NCBI RefSeq assembly: GCF_014653945.1
Contig: NZ_BNAU01000001.1
Span: 1,054,001 to 1,118,000 of the forward strand
DNA: 64,000 nucleotides
Reading direction: 5' to 3'
Source: Amycolatopsis deserti
GTDB lineage: Bacteria > Actinomycetota > Actinomycetes > Mycobacteriales > Pseudonocardiaceae
The position numbers and the translations under genes were made by a program. Numbering within the stretch: position 1 is the first letter of the stretch; each line of letters starts with the position of its first letter. Shown here one piece after another: positions 29,557 to 37,690 of this stretch. A model generated the notes under the pieces. That model saw nothing but the letters and a program-made list of their open reading frames with translations, was not told the origin of the DNA and did no database searches.

Positions 29557-30009
29557 ATGAGCAGTGCGACCGAGGAGAAGGCCGCCGCGGTGAGCAAGCT
29601 GGCGGCGAGCTCACTGGTGACCAGCCAGGGCACCACCACGATCGCGAGCACGGTGGTGCAGAAGATCGCCGGGCTGGCGGCGCGGGAGATCCCGGGCGTG
29701 TACGACCTGGGCGGCGGCGCGGCGCGGGCGTTCAACGCGCTGCGCGAGCGCATCCCGGGCGCCAGCGGCAGCGTCGGCCAGGGCGTGTCGGTCGAGGTCG
29801 GGGAGAAGCAGGCCGCGGTGGACCTGCAGATCGTGGTCGAGTACGGGGTGTCCATCGCCGATCTGGCGCAGGCGGTGCGGGCCAACGCGATCGGCGCGAT
29901 CGAGCAGATGACCGGGCTGGAGGTCGTCGAGGTCAACATCACCGTCAACGACGTGCACCTGCCCGACGACGACGAGCCGCAGGGCGGCGCGCCCGCCCGG
30001 GTGCAGTGA
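29557..30009 (+). CDS. Asp23/Gls24 family envelope stress response protein (canonical copy)
   Basis: A 150-residue protein and the most typical Asp23/Gls24 member of the operon. It has TTIASTVVQKIAGLAAREIPGVYDLGGG, VSVEVGEKQAAVDLQIVVEYGVSIADLAQAVRANAIGAIEQMTGLEVVEVNITVNDVHLP, and a charged disordered tail. The EIPGV, VEYG and VNITVNDV segments are hallmarks of the family, known in Staphylococcus as an abundant protein attached to the membrane through AmaP and tied to cell-envelope stress. It has a strong ribosome site (GGGGAGAG) before the ATG, the best of the operon, so this copy may be the most abundant. Confidence 0.88.
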   Translation: MSSATEEKAAAVSKLAASSLVTSQGTTTIASTVVQKIAGLAAREIPGVYDLGGGAARAFNALRERIPGASGSVGQGVSVEVGEKQAAVDLQIVVEYGVSIADLAQAVRANAIGAIEQMTGLEVVEVNITVNDVHLPDDDEPQGGAPARVQ

Positions 30010-30010
30010 C

Positions 30011-30187
30011 GTGAGCGCCACGATCGCCGGTCTGCTGACCGGGCTCGTCCTCGGCCTGGCCGCCGCGTTCGGCGGGTTCGGCGCGTTCCTGATCGTCGCC
30101 GTGCTGGGCGGGCTGGGCCTGCTGGTGGGCCGGGTGCTGGACGGCAAGCTCGACTTGTCCCGGTTCACCGACCGGGAGCGGAGGTGA
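30011..30187 (+). CDS. DUF2273-like small membrane protein
   Basis: A 58-residue peptide starting at a GTG one base after the stop of the Asp23 gene. It is nearly all membrane: two short hydrophobic stretches (IAGLLTGLVLGLAAAFGGFGAFLIVAVLGGLGLLVGRVL) and a charged end LDLSRFTDRERR. Small two-helix DUF2273 proteins are regular members of Asp23/AmaP operons in Gram-positive bacteria, which supports both the reading frame and its membership. Likely a membrane partner in the Asp23 assembly. Confidence 0.72.
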   Translation: MSATIAGLLTGLVLGLAAAFGGFGAFLIVAVLGGLGLLVGRVLDGKLDLSRFTDRERR

Positions 30188-30191
30188 GCCG

Positions 30192-30563
30192 GTGACCGTC
30201 GAAGCGCCGGAGCGGCGCGGCACCACGGTCGTGGCCGACCGGGCGGTGCAGCGCATCGCCGAACAGGTGATCACCGGGCTGGACGGCGTGGGCGGGGCCG
30301 CGCGCCGCGTGCTCGGGGTCGCCGTGAGCAGTGGTGATCCGGAGCAGCCGGCCAACGTCACCGCGCGGGTGCGGGACGGCCGGGTCAGCCTGGCCGTGGA
30401 ACTGTCGGTCGGCTACCCGGCCCCGGTCGCGCGCACCACGCGCGCGGCGCGGGAACGGCTGATCCGGCGGGTCGGCGAACTGACCGGGCTGGTCGTGGAA
30501 CGGGTGGACATCACGGTGACCGCCCTGCACAGCGACCGGTCGCGGGAGAGGAACGTGACATGA
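30192..30563 (+). CDS. Asp23/Gls24 family protein
   Basis: A 123-residue Asp23-like protein: VVADRAVQRIAEQVITGLDGVGGAARRVLG, a variable loop, VTARVRDGRVSLAVELSVGYPAPVARTTRAARERLIRRVGELTGLVVERVDITVTAL. The fold pattern matches the copies at 28851 and 29557, with the first helix carrying RIAEQV and the last strand VDITV. The GTG start lies four bases after the DUF2273-like stop, and the stop overlaps the next ATG. The operon thus encodes at least four Asp23-like units including the fusion at 28284. Confidence 0.78.
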   Translation: MTVEAPERRGTTVVADRAVQRIAEQVITGLDGVGGAARRVLGVAVSSGDPEQPANVTARVRDGRVSLAVELSVGYPAPVARTTRAARERLIRRVGELTGLVVERVDITVTALHSDRSRERNVT

Positions 30564-31090
30564 CCCGCCGGTCCCGGCGCAGCCTCGCGGCCACCCTGGT
30601 GGCCCTGATCGGGGTGATCGGGTGCGTGCTGGTGGCGACCAGCGCGGTGCAGCTCCTGCTGGGCGAGCGGCCGGTGCTGGACTACGACGCCGTCGCCGCC
30701 TGGCTGCACGCCACTCGCTGGGAAGCGCTTCCCGTCGCGATCGGCGGGGGATTGCTGGCCGCGGTGGGCCTGGTGGTGCTGCTGGCGGCGGTGCTGCCCG
30801 GCCGCGCGCTCGTACTGCCCTTGTCGGGGGGAAGCAGCAGGGTCGTCAAGGCCGGCGCGAGCCGCCGCAGCATCACCGGGAGCCTGCGCTCGGCGGCCGA
30901 ATCGGCCGACGGGGTGGAGTCGGCGAAGGTGCGGCTGCGGCGGGGCAGCGTGACCGCGAAGGTGCGCGGCGGCCGGCTGGCCGCCGACGACGTGGCCACG
31001 CAGGTGCGGCAGGCGATGGAGGACCAGCTGGACCGCATCGCCCCGGCCCGGCGGCCGCGGGTGAAGGTGCGCGTGAGGAGCACGGCATGA
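30560..31090 (+). CDS. DUF6286-like two-helix membrane protein of the Asp23 operon
   Basis: A 176-residue protein. A basic N terminus (RRSRRSL) precedes membrane helix 1 (about residues 9-34) and helix 2 (about 57-82); a soluble domain follows with VKAGASRRSITGSLRSAAESADGVESAKVRLRRGSVTAKVRGGR, and ends VKVRVRSTA. The soluble part again has the strand-helix-strand look of an Asp23- or AmaP-like C-terminal domain on the cytoplasmic face. I assign DUF6286 from the gene order and overall pattern, so treat that name as provisional. ATGA overlaps at both ends. Confidence 0.65.
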   Translation: MTRRSRRSLAATLVALIGVIGCVLVATSAVQLLLGERPVLDYDAVAAWLHATRWEALPVAIGGGLLAAVGLVVLLAAVLPGRALVLPLSGGSSRVVKAGASRRSITGSLRSAAESADGVESAKVRLRRGSVTAKVRGGRLAADDVATQVRQAMEDQLDRIAPARRPRVKVRVRSTA

Positions 31091-31659
31091 CCCGCCTGAA
31101 CCGTCCCGCCCGGCTCAACCGGACCCTGCTCGCGCTGATCGGGCTCGTCCTGCTGGCCGGGGGCGGGTTCGCCCTGGCCACCTCGGTCGGCTGGCTGCGC
31201 GTGCTCGACCGCTCGCGGCCGCTCGTCCCCGGCGACGACCGGCCGCCGGCGTGGGTGCTGTACGTGACGGTGGTCGTCGCGGTGGTGCTGGGGCTGCTGT
31301 TCCTGCGGTGGCTGGCCGCGCAGGCGATGCGCCGCCCGAAGACGCAGACCTGGCGCCTGGAGGACGATCCGGCCCGCGGGGTCACGAAGCTGGCTGCGGA
31401 CGCGGCGGTCGCGCCGTTCGAGTCGGAGATCGCGGCGTACCCGCAGGTGCGCTCGGCGGACGCGACGCTGTCCGGCACGCAGGACCGGCCCACGCTGCTG
31501 GTGACGGTGACCGCCGAGCCGGGCACCGACCTGACGGCACTGCGGGAGCACATCGTGACCGACGGCGTGGCGCGGTTGACGCAGGCGCTGGACCTGACGG
31601 AGCTGCCGTCGGTGATCGAGTTCCGCATCGCCGCGGAAGCGGCCGCGCGGGTGATCTAG
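31087..31659 (+). CDS. AmaP-like alkaline shock membrane anchor protein
   Basis: A 190-residue protein with membrane helices at about residues 13-37 and 57-78, and a soluble C-terminal domain: GVTKLAADAAVAPFESEIAAYPQVRSADATLSGTQDRPTLLVTVTAEPGTDLTALREHIVTDGVARLTQALDL. This two-helix plus Asp23-like domain form is that of AmaP, which in Staphylococcus aureus tethers Asp23 to the membrane. It is the last gene of the operon, and its stop overlaps the convergent HxlR gene by four bases, so no terminator fits between them. Confidence 0.72.
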   Translation: MTRLNRPARLNRTLLALIGLVLLAGGGFALATSVGWLRVLDRSRPLVPGDDRPPAWVLYVTVVVAVVLGLLFLRWLAAQAMRRPKTQTWRLEDDPARGVTKLAADAAVAPFESEIAAYPQVRSADATLSGTQDRPTLLVTVTAEPGTDLTALREHIVTDGVARLTQALDLTELPSVIEFRIAAEAAARVI

Positions 31660-32036
31660 ACCGGCACCGCGGTTCGCTGGGCGTCGTAGGCCTGGCGGGC
31701 CGCGGCGATCTCGCCGCGGTACTTCTCCGCCCAGGAGGTCAGCCCGACCAGCGTCTGGTGCAGCTCGCGGGCCATGTCGGTGAGCGAGTACTCCACCCGC
31801 GGCGGCACGGTCGGGTACACGGTGCGCACCAGCAGCCCGTCGCGCTCCAGCTTGCGCAGCGTCAGCGTCAGCATGCGGCGGCTGATGCCCTCCACCTCCC
31901 GCTCCAGCTGGGTGAAGCGGACCGGCCCGCGCGCGGCGGTGACCAGGATGCCGATCGCCCACTTGCCGGCGACGTGGTCGAGGACCTCGACGATCGGGCA
32001 CGCCTCGGTGACGGGGGAAGCGGTGTCAGCAGCCAT
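31656..32036 (-). CDS. HxlR family winged-helix regulator
   Basis: A 126-residue regulator: CPIVEVLDHVAGKWAIGILVTAARGPVRFTQLEREVEGISRRMLTLTLRKLERDGLLVRTVYPTVPPRVEYSLTDMARELH, the standard HxlR winged helix. C13 in the EACPI segment matches the N-terminal cysteine through which several HxlR proteins (YodB, HypR, QorR) sense quinones or disulfide stress; no other cysteine is seen. It diverges from a DHA2 exporter gene. CAGTTAC occurs at 32063 and 32201 in the gap between them and might be part of the operator. Confidence 0.88.
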   Translation of the reverse strand: MAADTASPVTEACPIVEVLDHVAGKWAIGILVTAARGPVRFTQLEREVEGISRRMLTLTLRKLERDGLLVRTVYPTVPPRVEYSLTDMARELHQTLVGLTSWAEKYRGEIAAARQAYDAQRTAVPV

Positions 32037-32235
32037 ACCTCGATGGTTCCATGTCCGCCCCTCAGTTACCAGCCGTCTCCCATGGCGATCGTGGCGTGCA
32101 TCACAGCCTCACCGGTGGGACCAGGAGTGGTACATCGGTGTTCCTCTGGCACAGAGAACTGCCTTCTTCCGGACACGATCACGGGCTCACATGATGGCCC
32201 CAGTTACAAATCGTGCCCCTTTGGAGGTCAAGGCC

Positions 32236-33699
32236 ATGTCCCTCGATCAGCCGGCCGGACGATCGCGGTGGCTCGCGCTCGCCGTGCTGTCCGCGCAGAC
32301 GCTGATGATCGTGCTCGACCAGACGATCGTGAACGTCGCCCTGCCGGCCATCCGCGACGACCTCGGCTTCACGCCGTCGAACCTGTCCTGGGTCGTCAAC
32401 GCCTACCTGATCCCCTTCGGCGGGCTGCTGCTGCTCGCCGGCCGCCTCGGGGACCTGGCCGGCCGCCGCCGCGTCTTCCTCGCCGGGATGGCCGTGTTCA
32501 CGCTGGCCTCGCTGCTCGCCGGGCTCGCCTGGAACCCGGAAACCCTGATGGCCGCGCGGTTCCTGCAGGGCGCGGGCGGCGCCGCCTCGACCGCGGTCGC
32601 GCTGGGCATGGTCGTCCGGCTGTTCCCGGAGCCGGCTGAACGCGCCAAGGCGCTGGGCGCGTTCAGCTTCGTGCAGGCCGCGGGCGGCTCGATCGGCAGC
32701 ATCGCCGGCGGTGTGCTCACCCAGGCGCTGAGCTGGCACTGGATCTTCCTGATCAACCTGCCGATCGGCCTGGCCGCCGGCGCGGTCGCGGTGCGGGTGC
32801 TGGAGAACGACCGCGGCCTCGGGCTGCGTGCCGGCGCGGACTGGCTGGGCGCCGCGCTGGTGACCGCCGCGCTGATGCTCGGCGTCTACACGATCGTCGA
32901 GGTGGAGTCCCACGGCTGGGCCTCGGCGCACACGCTCGGCTTCGGCGCCCTGTCGCTGGCGCTGCTGGCCGCGTTCGGCATCCGCCAGGCCCGCACCCGC
33001 GACCCGCTGCTGCCGCCGCGGATCTTCGCCTCGCGCGGCCTGTCCGGGGCGAACCTGACGATGGCGCTGCTGGTGTCGGCGATGTTCGGGTTCCAGTTCC
33101 TGGTCGTGCTGTACCTGCGGCAGGTGCTGGGCCTGAGCGCCCAGGCCACCGGGCTGGCGATGGTGCCGATCGCCGGGACGATCGCGCTGGTGTCGCTGGC
33201 GGTCTCGCCGCGGCTGTCCACCCGCTTCGGCGACTACCGGGTGCTGCTGGCGGGGCTGGTGCTGATCGGCGGCGGGCTCGCCTGGCTGGCCCGGGTGCCC
33301 GCCGACGGCGGCTACGCGACCGACGTGCTCGGTCCGACGCTGGCGATGGGCGCCGGGTTCGGCCTGGCCATGCCCGCGCTGATGGGACTGGGCATGCGGG
33401 ACGCCGCCGCCGACGACACCGGTCTGGCCTCCGGGCTGTTCAACACGACGCAGCAGGTCGCGGGCGCGCTGGGGCTGTCGGTGCTGGCGGTGCTCGCCGC
33501 GACGCGCACCGAGTCGCTGACCGGGGTGCGGCCGGAGGAGGCGCTCACCTCCGGCTACCACCTCGCCTTCTGGGTCGGGACCGGGCTCGTCGCGGCCGCC
33601 TTCGTCGTGGCCGCGGTGATGCTGCGCCCCGGCGTGGCGGCGCGACGAACGGGGGAACCCGGCGCTACCGTCGCGGATCGTGCGCTCCCACAGCTATGA
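32236..33699 (+). CDS. MFS transporter, DHA2 (EmrB/QacA, 14 TM) type
   Basis: A 487-residue drug:proton antiporter. It has LMIVLDQTIVNVALPAIRDDLGF (motif D1 of the 14-helix family), LLLLAGRLGDLAGRRRVFLAG (motif A), RFLQGAGGAASTAVALGMVVRLFP (motif B region) and GSIAGGVLTQALSWHWIFLINLPIG (motif C). The ATG at 32236 has GGAGG nine bases upstream. It diverges from the HxlR regulator, the common layout for a redox- or quinone-induced exporter. Its last 20 bases overlap the start of the DUF3097 gene. Confidence 0.9.
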   Translation: MSLDQPAGRSRWLALAVLSAQTLMIVLDQTIVNVALPAIRDDLGFTPSNLSWVVNAYLIPFGGLLLLAGRLGDLAGRRRVFLAGMAVFTLASLLAGLAWNPETLMAARFLQGAGGAASTAVALGMVVRLFPEPAERAKALGAFSFVQAAGGSIGSIAGGVLTQALSWHWIFLINLPIGLAAGAVAVRVLENDRGLGLRAGADWLGAALVTAALMLGVYTIVEVESHGWASAHTLGFGALSLALLAAFGIRQARTRDPLLPPRIFASRGLSGANLTMALLVSAMFGFQFLVVLYLRQVLGLSAQATGLAMVPIAGTIALVSLAVSPRLSTRFGDYRVLLAGLVLIGGGLAWLARVPADGGYATDVLGPTLAMGAGFGLAMPALMGLGMRDAAADDTGLASGLFNTTQQVAGALGLSVLAVLAATRTESLTGVRPEEALTSGYHLAFWVGTGLVAAAFVVAAVMLRPGVAARRTGEPGATVADRALPQL

Positions 33700-34489
33700 C
33701 GACATCCTCGCCGGCCCGCGCAGACGCAAGATCCCCGAGGTCGTGGCGGAGCGCGGGCTGGTGGTCGAAGAACCGGGAAGCGGTTTCTGCGGCGCGGTGG
33801 TCCGGTTCGAGCACGGGAACGTGGTGCTGGAGGACCGCCACGGCCGCCACCGCGTGTTCCCCCTGGCACCCGCCGGGTTCCTGCTCGAGGGCAAGCCGGT
33901 GACGCTGGTGCGGCCGAAGGCCGCGCCGCCGTCACCGGCTTCGGCGCGTTCGGCGTCGGGATCGGTCAAGGTGCAGGGGCTGCGGGCCCGCACCGCGCGT
34001 GACTCGCGCATCTGGGTCGAGGGCAAGCACGACGCCGAACTGGTGGAACGCGTGTGGGGGCACGACCTGCGCGTCGAAGGCGTCGTGGTGGAGCCGCTGG
34101 ACGGGGTCGACGTGCTGGCCGAGGCGATCGCGGAGTTCGGCACCGGTCCGGGGCGGCGGCTGGGTGTCCTGGTCGACCACCTGGTGGCGGGCAGCAAGGA
34201 GTCCCGCCTGGTGGACGCGATCCGTGACGAGCACGTGCTGGTCACCGGCCACCCCTACGTCGACGTGTGGCAGGCGGTGAAACCGTCCGCGGTCGGCATC
34301 CGCCAGTGGCCCACGGTGCCGCGCGGCACGCCCTGGAAGGAAGGCGTGTGCGCGGCGCTGGGCTGGGGCGAGACCTACGAGGGCTGGCAGCGCGTGCTGG
34401 CCGCGGTGAGCAGCTACCGCGACCTGGAGACGCCGCTGATCGGCGCCGTCGAGCGGCTGATCGACTTCGTGACCGACCCGGAAGGCTGA
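33680..34489 (+). CDS. DUF3097 family protein
   Basis: A 269-residue protein of a conserved actinobacterial family without known function. The N-terminal part has RKIPEVVAERGLVVEEPGSGFCGAVVRFE and VVLEDRHGRHRVFPL; the C-terminal part has IWVEGKHDAELVERVWGHDLRVEGVVVEPLDGVD, RLGVLVDHLVAGSKESRL and VTGHPYVDVWQAVKP. The VEGKHDAEL and VLVDHLV segments look like the acidic motifs (E, then DxD-like) of TOPRIM nucleic-acid domains, as in small primase/nuclease folds. That fold call is my inference. GTG start inside the end of the transporter gene. Confidence 0.82.
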   Translation: MRSHSYDDILAGPRRRKIPEVVAERGLVVEEPGSGFCGAVVRFEHGNVVLEDRHGRHRVFPLAPAGFLLEGKPVTLVRPKAAPPSPASARSASGSVKVQGLRARTARDSRIWVEGKHDAELVERVWGHDLRVEGVVVEPLDGVDVLAEAIAEFGTGPGRRLGVLVDHLVAGSKESRLVDAIRDEHVLVTGHPYVDVWQAVKPSAVGIRQWPTVPRGTPWKEGVCAALGWGETYEGWQRVLAAVSSYRDLETPLIGAVERLIDFVTDPEG

Positions 34490-34564
34490 ATCCGGCAGGT
34501 CACACCGAGATCACTTCGGGTCGTCCGCTGGTCGCGACCGGTCACTATCTGCCACGATGGACGC

Positions 34565-34996
34565 ATGACACCGGCGCTCGTCTGGCTGATCGTCGCCATC
34601 GTCCTGATGGCCGCCGAGGTGCTGTCCGGCGACTTCTTCCTGCTGATGCTCGGCCTCGGCGCGCTGTTCGGGGCCGGTGCGGCCCTGATCACCGGCAACA
34701 TCGTCGTCGACGCGGTCGTGTTCGCGATCGCGTCCGGAGCGCTGATCTTCCTGGCCCGGCCCGCGCTCAAGCGCCGGTTCCTGACCGGGACGGGTCACCG
34801 CACCAACACCGAGGCCCTGATCGGCGCCAGGGCCGTGGTCGTGTCCGTTGTGGACGGCCACTCCGGGCGTGTCAAGCTGGCCGGCGACGTGTGGTCCGCA
34901 CGGGCCATCGCCGACGGTCAGCGAATCGAACCCGGCACGACCGTGACCGTGGTAGAGATAGCGGGCGCCACGGCCGTGGTGGCGCCCGAGCCGTAA
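34565..34996 (+). CDS. NfeD family membrane protein
   Basis: A 143-residue protein: three hydrophobic segments in the first 75 residues (WLIVAIVLMAAEVLSGDFFLLMLGLGALFGAGAALI, then VVFAIASGALIFLA) followed by a soluble OB-fold domain, GARAVVVSVVDGHSGRVKLAGDVWSARAI and TVTVVEIAGATAVVAP. This is the short NfeD form, whose OB domain works with SPFH proteins. It is immediately followed by an SPFH protein gene (28 bases), the usual operon pair linked to membrane microdomains or membrane quality control. Confidence 0.92.
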   Translation: MTPALVWLIVAIVLMAAEVLSGDFFLLMLGLGALFGAGAALITGNIVVDAVVFAIASGALIFLARPALKRRFLTGTGHRTNTEALIGARAVVVSVVDGHSGRVKLAGDVWSARAIADGQRIEPGTTVTVVEIAGATAVVAPEP

Positions 34997-35024
34997 CCAC
35001 AACCCTCATACCGGGAGAGCGATC

Positions 35025-36407
35025 TTGGGAACCGCAGCGATCATTGTTGTCGCGGTCATCGCCCTGTTCGTGATCGTGACGATCGCGAAGGCGATCATGG
35101 TGGTCCCGCAGGCCCAGGCCGCGGTGATCGAGCGGCTGGGCAGATTCAAGTCGGTCGCCTCGCCCGGCCTGAACTTCCTGGTGCCGTTCCTGGACAAGGT
35201 GCGGGCCCGGATCGACCTGCGCGAGCAGGTCGTGTCGTTCCCGCCGCAGCCGGTGATCACCGAGGACAACCTGACGGTGTCCATCGACACCGTCGTCTAC
35301 TTCCAGGTGACCGATGCGCGCGCCGCGGTGTACGAGATCTCCAACTACATCGTCGGTGTCGAGCAGCTGACCACCACGACGCTGCGCAACGTGGTCGGCG
35401 GCATGACGCTGGAGCAGGCGCTGACCTCGCGCGACCAGATCAACAACCAGCTGCGCGGCGTGCTCGACGACGCCACCGGCCGGTGGGGCATCCGCGTGGC
35501 GCGGGTCGAGCTGAAGGCGATCGACCCGCCGCCGTCCATCCAGGATTCGATGGAGAAGCAGATGCGCGCCGACCGGGAGAAGCGCGCGATGATCCTCAAC
35601 GCCGAAGGTCAGCGGGAAGCGCAGATCAAGACGGCGGAGGGGCAGAAGCAGTCGCAGATCCTCGCCGCGGAGGGCGCCAAGCAGGCCACCATCATGGCGG
35701 CCGAGGCGGAGCGGCAGTCGCGGATCCTGCGGGCGCAGGGTGAACGCGCGGCCCGCTACCTGCAGGCGCAGGGCCAGGCCAAGGCGATCGAGAAGGTGTT
35801 CGCCGCGGTGAAGGCCGGCAAGCCGACGCCGGAGGTGCTGGCCTACCAGTACCTGCAGACGCTGCCGCAGATGGCGCAGGGCGACGCGAACAAGGTGTGG
35901 CTGGTGCCCAGCGACTACGGCAACGCGCTGCAGCAGTTCGCCCGCGCGTTCGCCAAGCAGGACGCCGACGGCGTGTTCCGGTACGAGCCGGCCGACACCG
36001 ACGGCGCCGAGCCGCCCACCCTGGACGACGAAGAGGTCGCCAGCTGGTTCGACACCTCCACCGACCCGCGGATCGCCGAGGCGGTGCGCGAGGCGGAGGC
36101 GGTGGCGCGCCAGGAGGTGCCCGGGCCGCTGGCGCACCAGCCGCAGCCGCCGGCCCCGCAGGCGACCAGCGCGCTGCGCGGCAACCCGGTGACCGAGGAG
36201 GCGCAGGAGGCGCCCGCGGCCGAGCCGCCCGTCCAGCCGGAGCCGCCGGCGTTGTCGCCGCCGACCACGCCGCAGTTCCCCGCGGCCGGCGGACAGCAGG
36301 GCCAGCTGCCGACCCGCAACCCGGGCCAGCACTACGGCACCCCGCCGCGGCCCCCGTACCCGCCGCAGCAGCCGCCGCCCGCGCCGCCCGCGGGGCCGCA
36401 GCAGTAG
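35025..36407 (+). CDS. SPFH/Band 7 domain protein (stomatin/QmcA-like)
   Basis: A 460-residue protein with TTG start behind GGGAG. An N-terminal membrane helix (IIVVAVIALFVIVTIAKAIMVV) precedes the SPFH domain (QAAVIERLGRFKSVASPGLNFLVPFLDKVRARIDLREQVV, then VYFQVTD and LRNVVGGMTLEQALTSRD), then a charged coiled coil rich in QxA/ExA repeats (about residues 185-265) and a proline/glutamine-rich disordered tail of about 100 residues. It forms oligomeric membrane-associated rings, probably with the NfeD protein before it. Two hairpins follow the stop codon. Confidence 0.93.
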   Translation: MGTAAIIVVAVIALFVIVTIAKAIMVVPQAQAAVIERLGRFKSVASPGLNFLVPFLDKVRARIDLREQVVSFPPQPVITEDNLTVSIDTVVYFQVTDARAAVYEISNYIVGVEQLTTTTLRNVVGGMTLEQALTSRDQINNQLRGVLDDATGRWGIRVARVELKAIDPPPSIQDSMEKQMRADREKRAMILNAEGQREAQIKTAEGQKQSQILAAEGAKQATIMAAEAERQSRILRAQGERAARYLQAQGQAKAIEKVFAAVKAGKPTPEVLAYQYLQTLPQMAQGDANKVWLVPSDYGNALQQFARAFAKQDADGVFRYEPADTDGAEPPTLDDEEVASWFDTSTDPRIAEAVREAEAVARQEVPGPLAHQPQPPAPQATSALRGNPVTEEAQEAPAAEPPVQPEPPALSPPTTPQFPAAGGQQGQLPTRNPGQHYGTPPRPPYPPQQPPPAPPAGPQQ

Positions 36408-36418
36408 GCGCTTTCCCG

Positions 36419-36451
36419 AAGGGGCCGCACCGGGTTTCGGTGCGGCCCCTT
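36419..36451 (+). terminator. Rho-independent-type terminator after the NfeD-SPFH operon
   Basis: AAGGGGCCGCACC (36419-36431) pairs perfectly with GGTGCGGCCCCTT (36439-36451) around a seven-base loop, followed by TTCG. It starts 12 bases after the SPFH stop codon. Confidence 0.8.
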
Positions 36452-36503
36452 TCGCTGCTCGCTCGTGGCCTGGCCGTGCGGCAGTCGCATCCCCACGCGG
36501 ACG

Positions 36504-36547
36504 GCGCTTTCCCGATGGCCCCACACCGGATTCGGTGCGACCCCTGA
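36504..36547 (+). repeat. Decayed second copy of the SPFH terminator
   Basis: GCGCTTTCCCGA, then GGCCCCACACCGGATTCGGTGCGACCCCTGA, repeats the layout of the strong terminator 95 bases upstream, including the leading GCGCTTTCCCGA (36409-36420). Several arm bases no longer pair, so it is a weak hairpin and a duplicate that has drifted. Confidence 0.55.
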
Positions 36548-36578
36548 CCTTTGTCTGCTGCGGCGGCCGTCGGGGTCT

Positions 36579-37099
36579 TCAGTAGCCGATCGTGAAGCGG
36601 CGTTGGACGAAGCGCGGTAGTTCCGCCTCGTCGATCAGTGCCACGGCCGCGTCTTCGGCGGAGATGCGGCTGCGACCCTCGGCATCCAGGACCGGCTGGT
36701 CGCCGCCGATCCGGAAGCGGCCCGTGCGTTCGCCCGGGGCGATGTCCTCCGCGGGGCTGAAGTACGTCCAGAGCCGGTTGGACGTGCGCAGGACGTTCAA
36801 CGCATCCCGGTGGCCGCGTACCGCCAGCGCGTAGTCCCTGGGAAGCCCGATCTGGTCGAGCGTCTCGTGGAGGAGCTCATCCGAGTCGGCCCGCACGATC
36901 CCGGGTTCGACCTCGAGGCTCCCGGCACCGCCGATGACGATGAGGCGGGTCCTGGGGTGGCTCGCCAAAGCGGTCAGCAGTGCTCTGGCCGCCCGGGCGT
37001 AGACGGTGGGGTCGGCGATGGAGCGAGCCACGGTGTCCGCGAAGTCCTTGCCGGCGTTGCCGGGCTGGAACCCGCTGATCAGGACGTCCAGGCCGGGGA
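36579..37099 (-). pseudogene. NAD(P)H-binding (NmrA/YwnB-like) protein, 5' end missing
   Basis: About 173 codons that encode the C-terminal three quarters of a short-chain-dehydrogenase-like protein: GLDVLISGFQPGN, RTRLIVIGGAGSLEV, LRTSNRLWTYFSPAEDIAPGERTGRFRIGG and RSRISAEDAAVALIDEAE. This corresponds to the family from strand 4 onward. The N-terminal GxxGxxG nucleotide loop and first two strands are absent: upstream of about 37099 the frame stays open but turns into the other-strand TetR gene. The remaining protein could not bind NADPH normally. It ends head-to-head against a TetR remnant. Confidence 0.72.
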
Positions 37100-37640
37100 G
37101 CGGGATGAGCTGGTCACCACGCTGGTCCACGACGTCTACACCGCCCTGGCCGACGCGGTGGACGCCGCAGGGGAAGCCGTCTCCACGCCGGATCCGGCCG
37201 ACCGCATCCGCGCCTGGGCCACCGCCTTCCGGAACTGGTCGCTGGCCAACCCGCAGGGCTTCCGGCTCGTCTACGGCGACCCGGTTCCCGGCTATCAGCC
37301 ACCCGAAGGCGGGCCTGCTCCGGAGGCCGCGCGCCGCGTCTGCACGGGGCTCGCCGGCCTCGCCGCGGCCGCCTGGCCGCACACCCAGCACCTCTACGAA
37401 GGCAGCGAGTTCCAGTGGTCCGACTTCGACCCCGGACTCCTCGACAAGGTGCGCCCGGCCCATCCGGAACTGCCGCCCGCCGGCGTCGCTCTCGCCCTGC
37501 GCATCTGGGGACACCTGCACGGCCTGGTGTCACTGGAGGTCTACGGCCACCTGCGCACCCAGACCCTCAGTCCGGACAAGCTCTTCCACGCGGAACTGAC
37601 GCAGCTGACCCGCGCATTGGGGCTCGTGCCCCGGGGATGA
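37098..37640 (+). pseudogene. TetR-type regulator (WHG domain), DNA-binding domain missing
   Basis: About 180 codons that encode a complete TetR C-terminal ligand-binding domain of the WHG type: RIRAWATAFRNWSLANPQGFRLVYGDPVPGYQPP, ALRIWGHLHGLVSLEVYGHLR. The frame begins at ERDELVTTLVHDVY, which is exactly where the HTH of such regulators ends (usually LYRHFxSRDEL). The DNA-binding 50 residues are gone, replaced by the other-strand reductase remnant. No ribosome site or start codon fits at the junction. Confidence 0.72.
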
Positions 37641-37690
37641 TGCGCCGACCACTCGGCGAGGCGGTGACCGCGGGATGCCACCCTGGAGCC

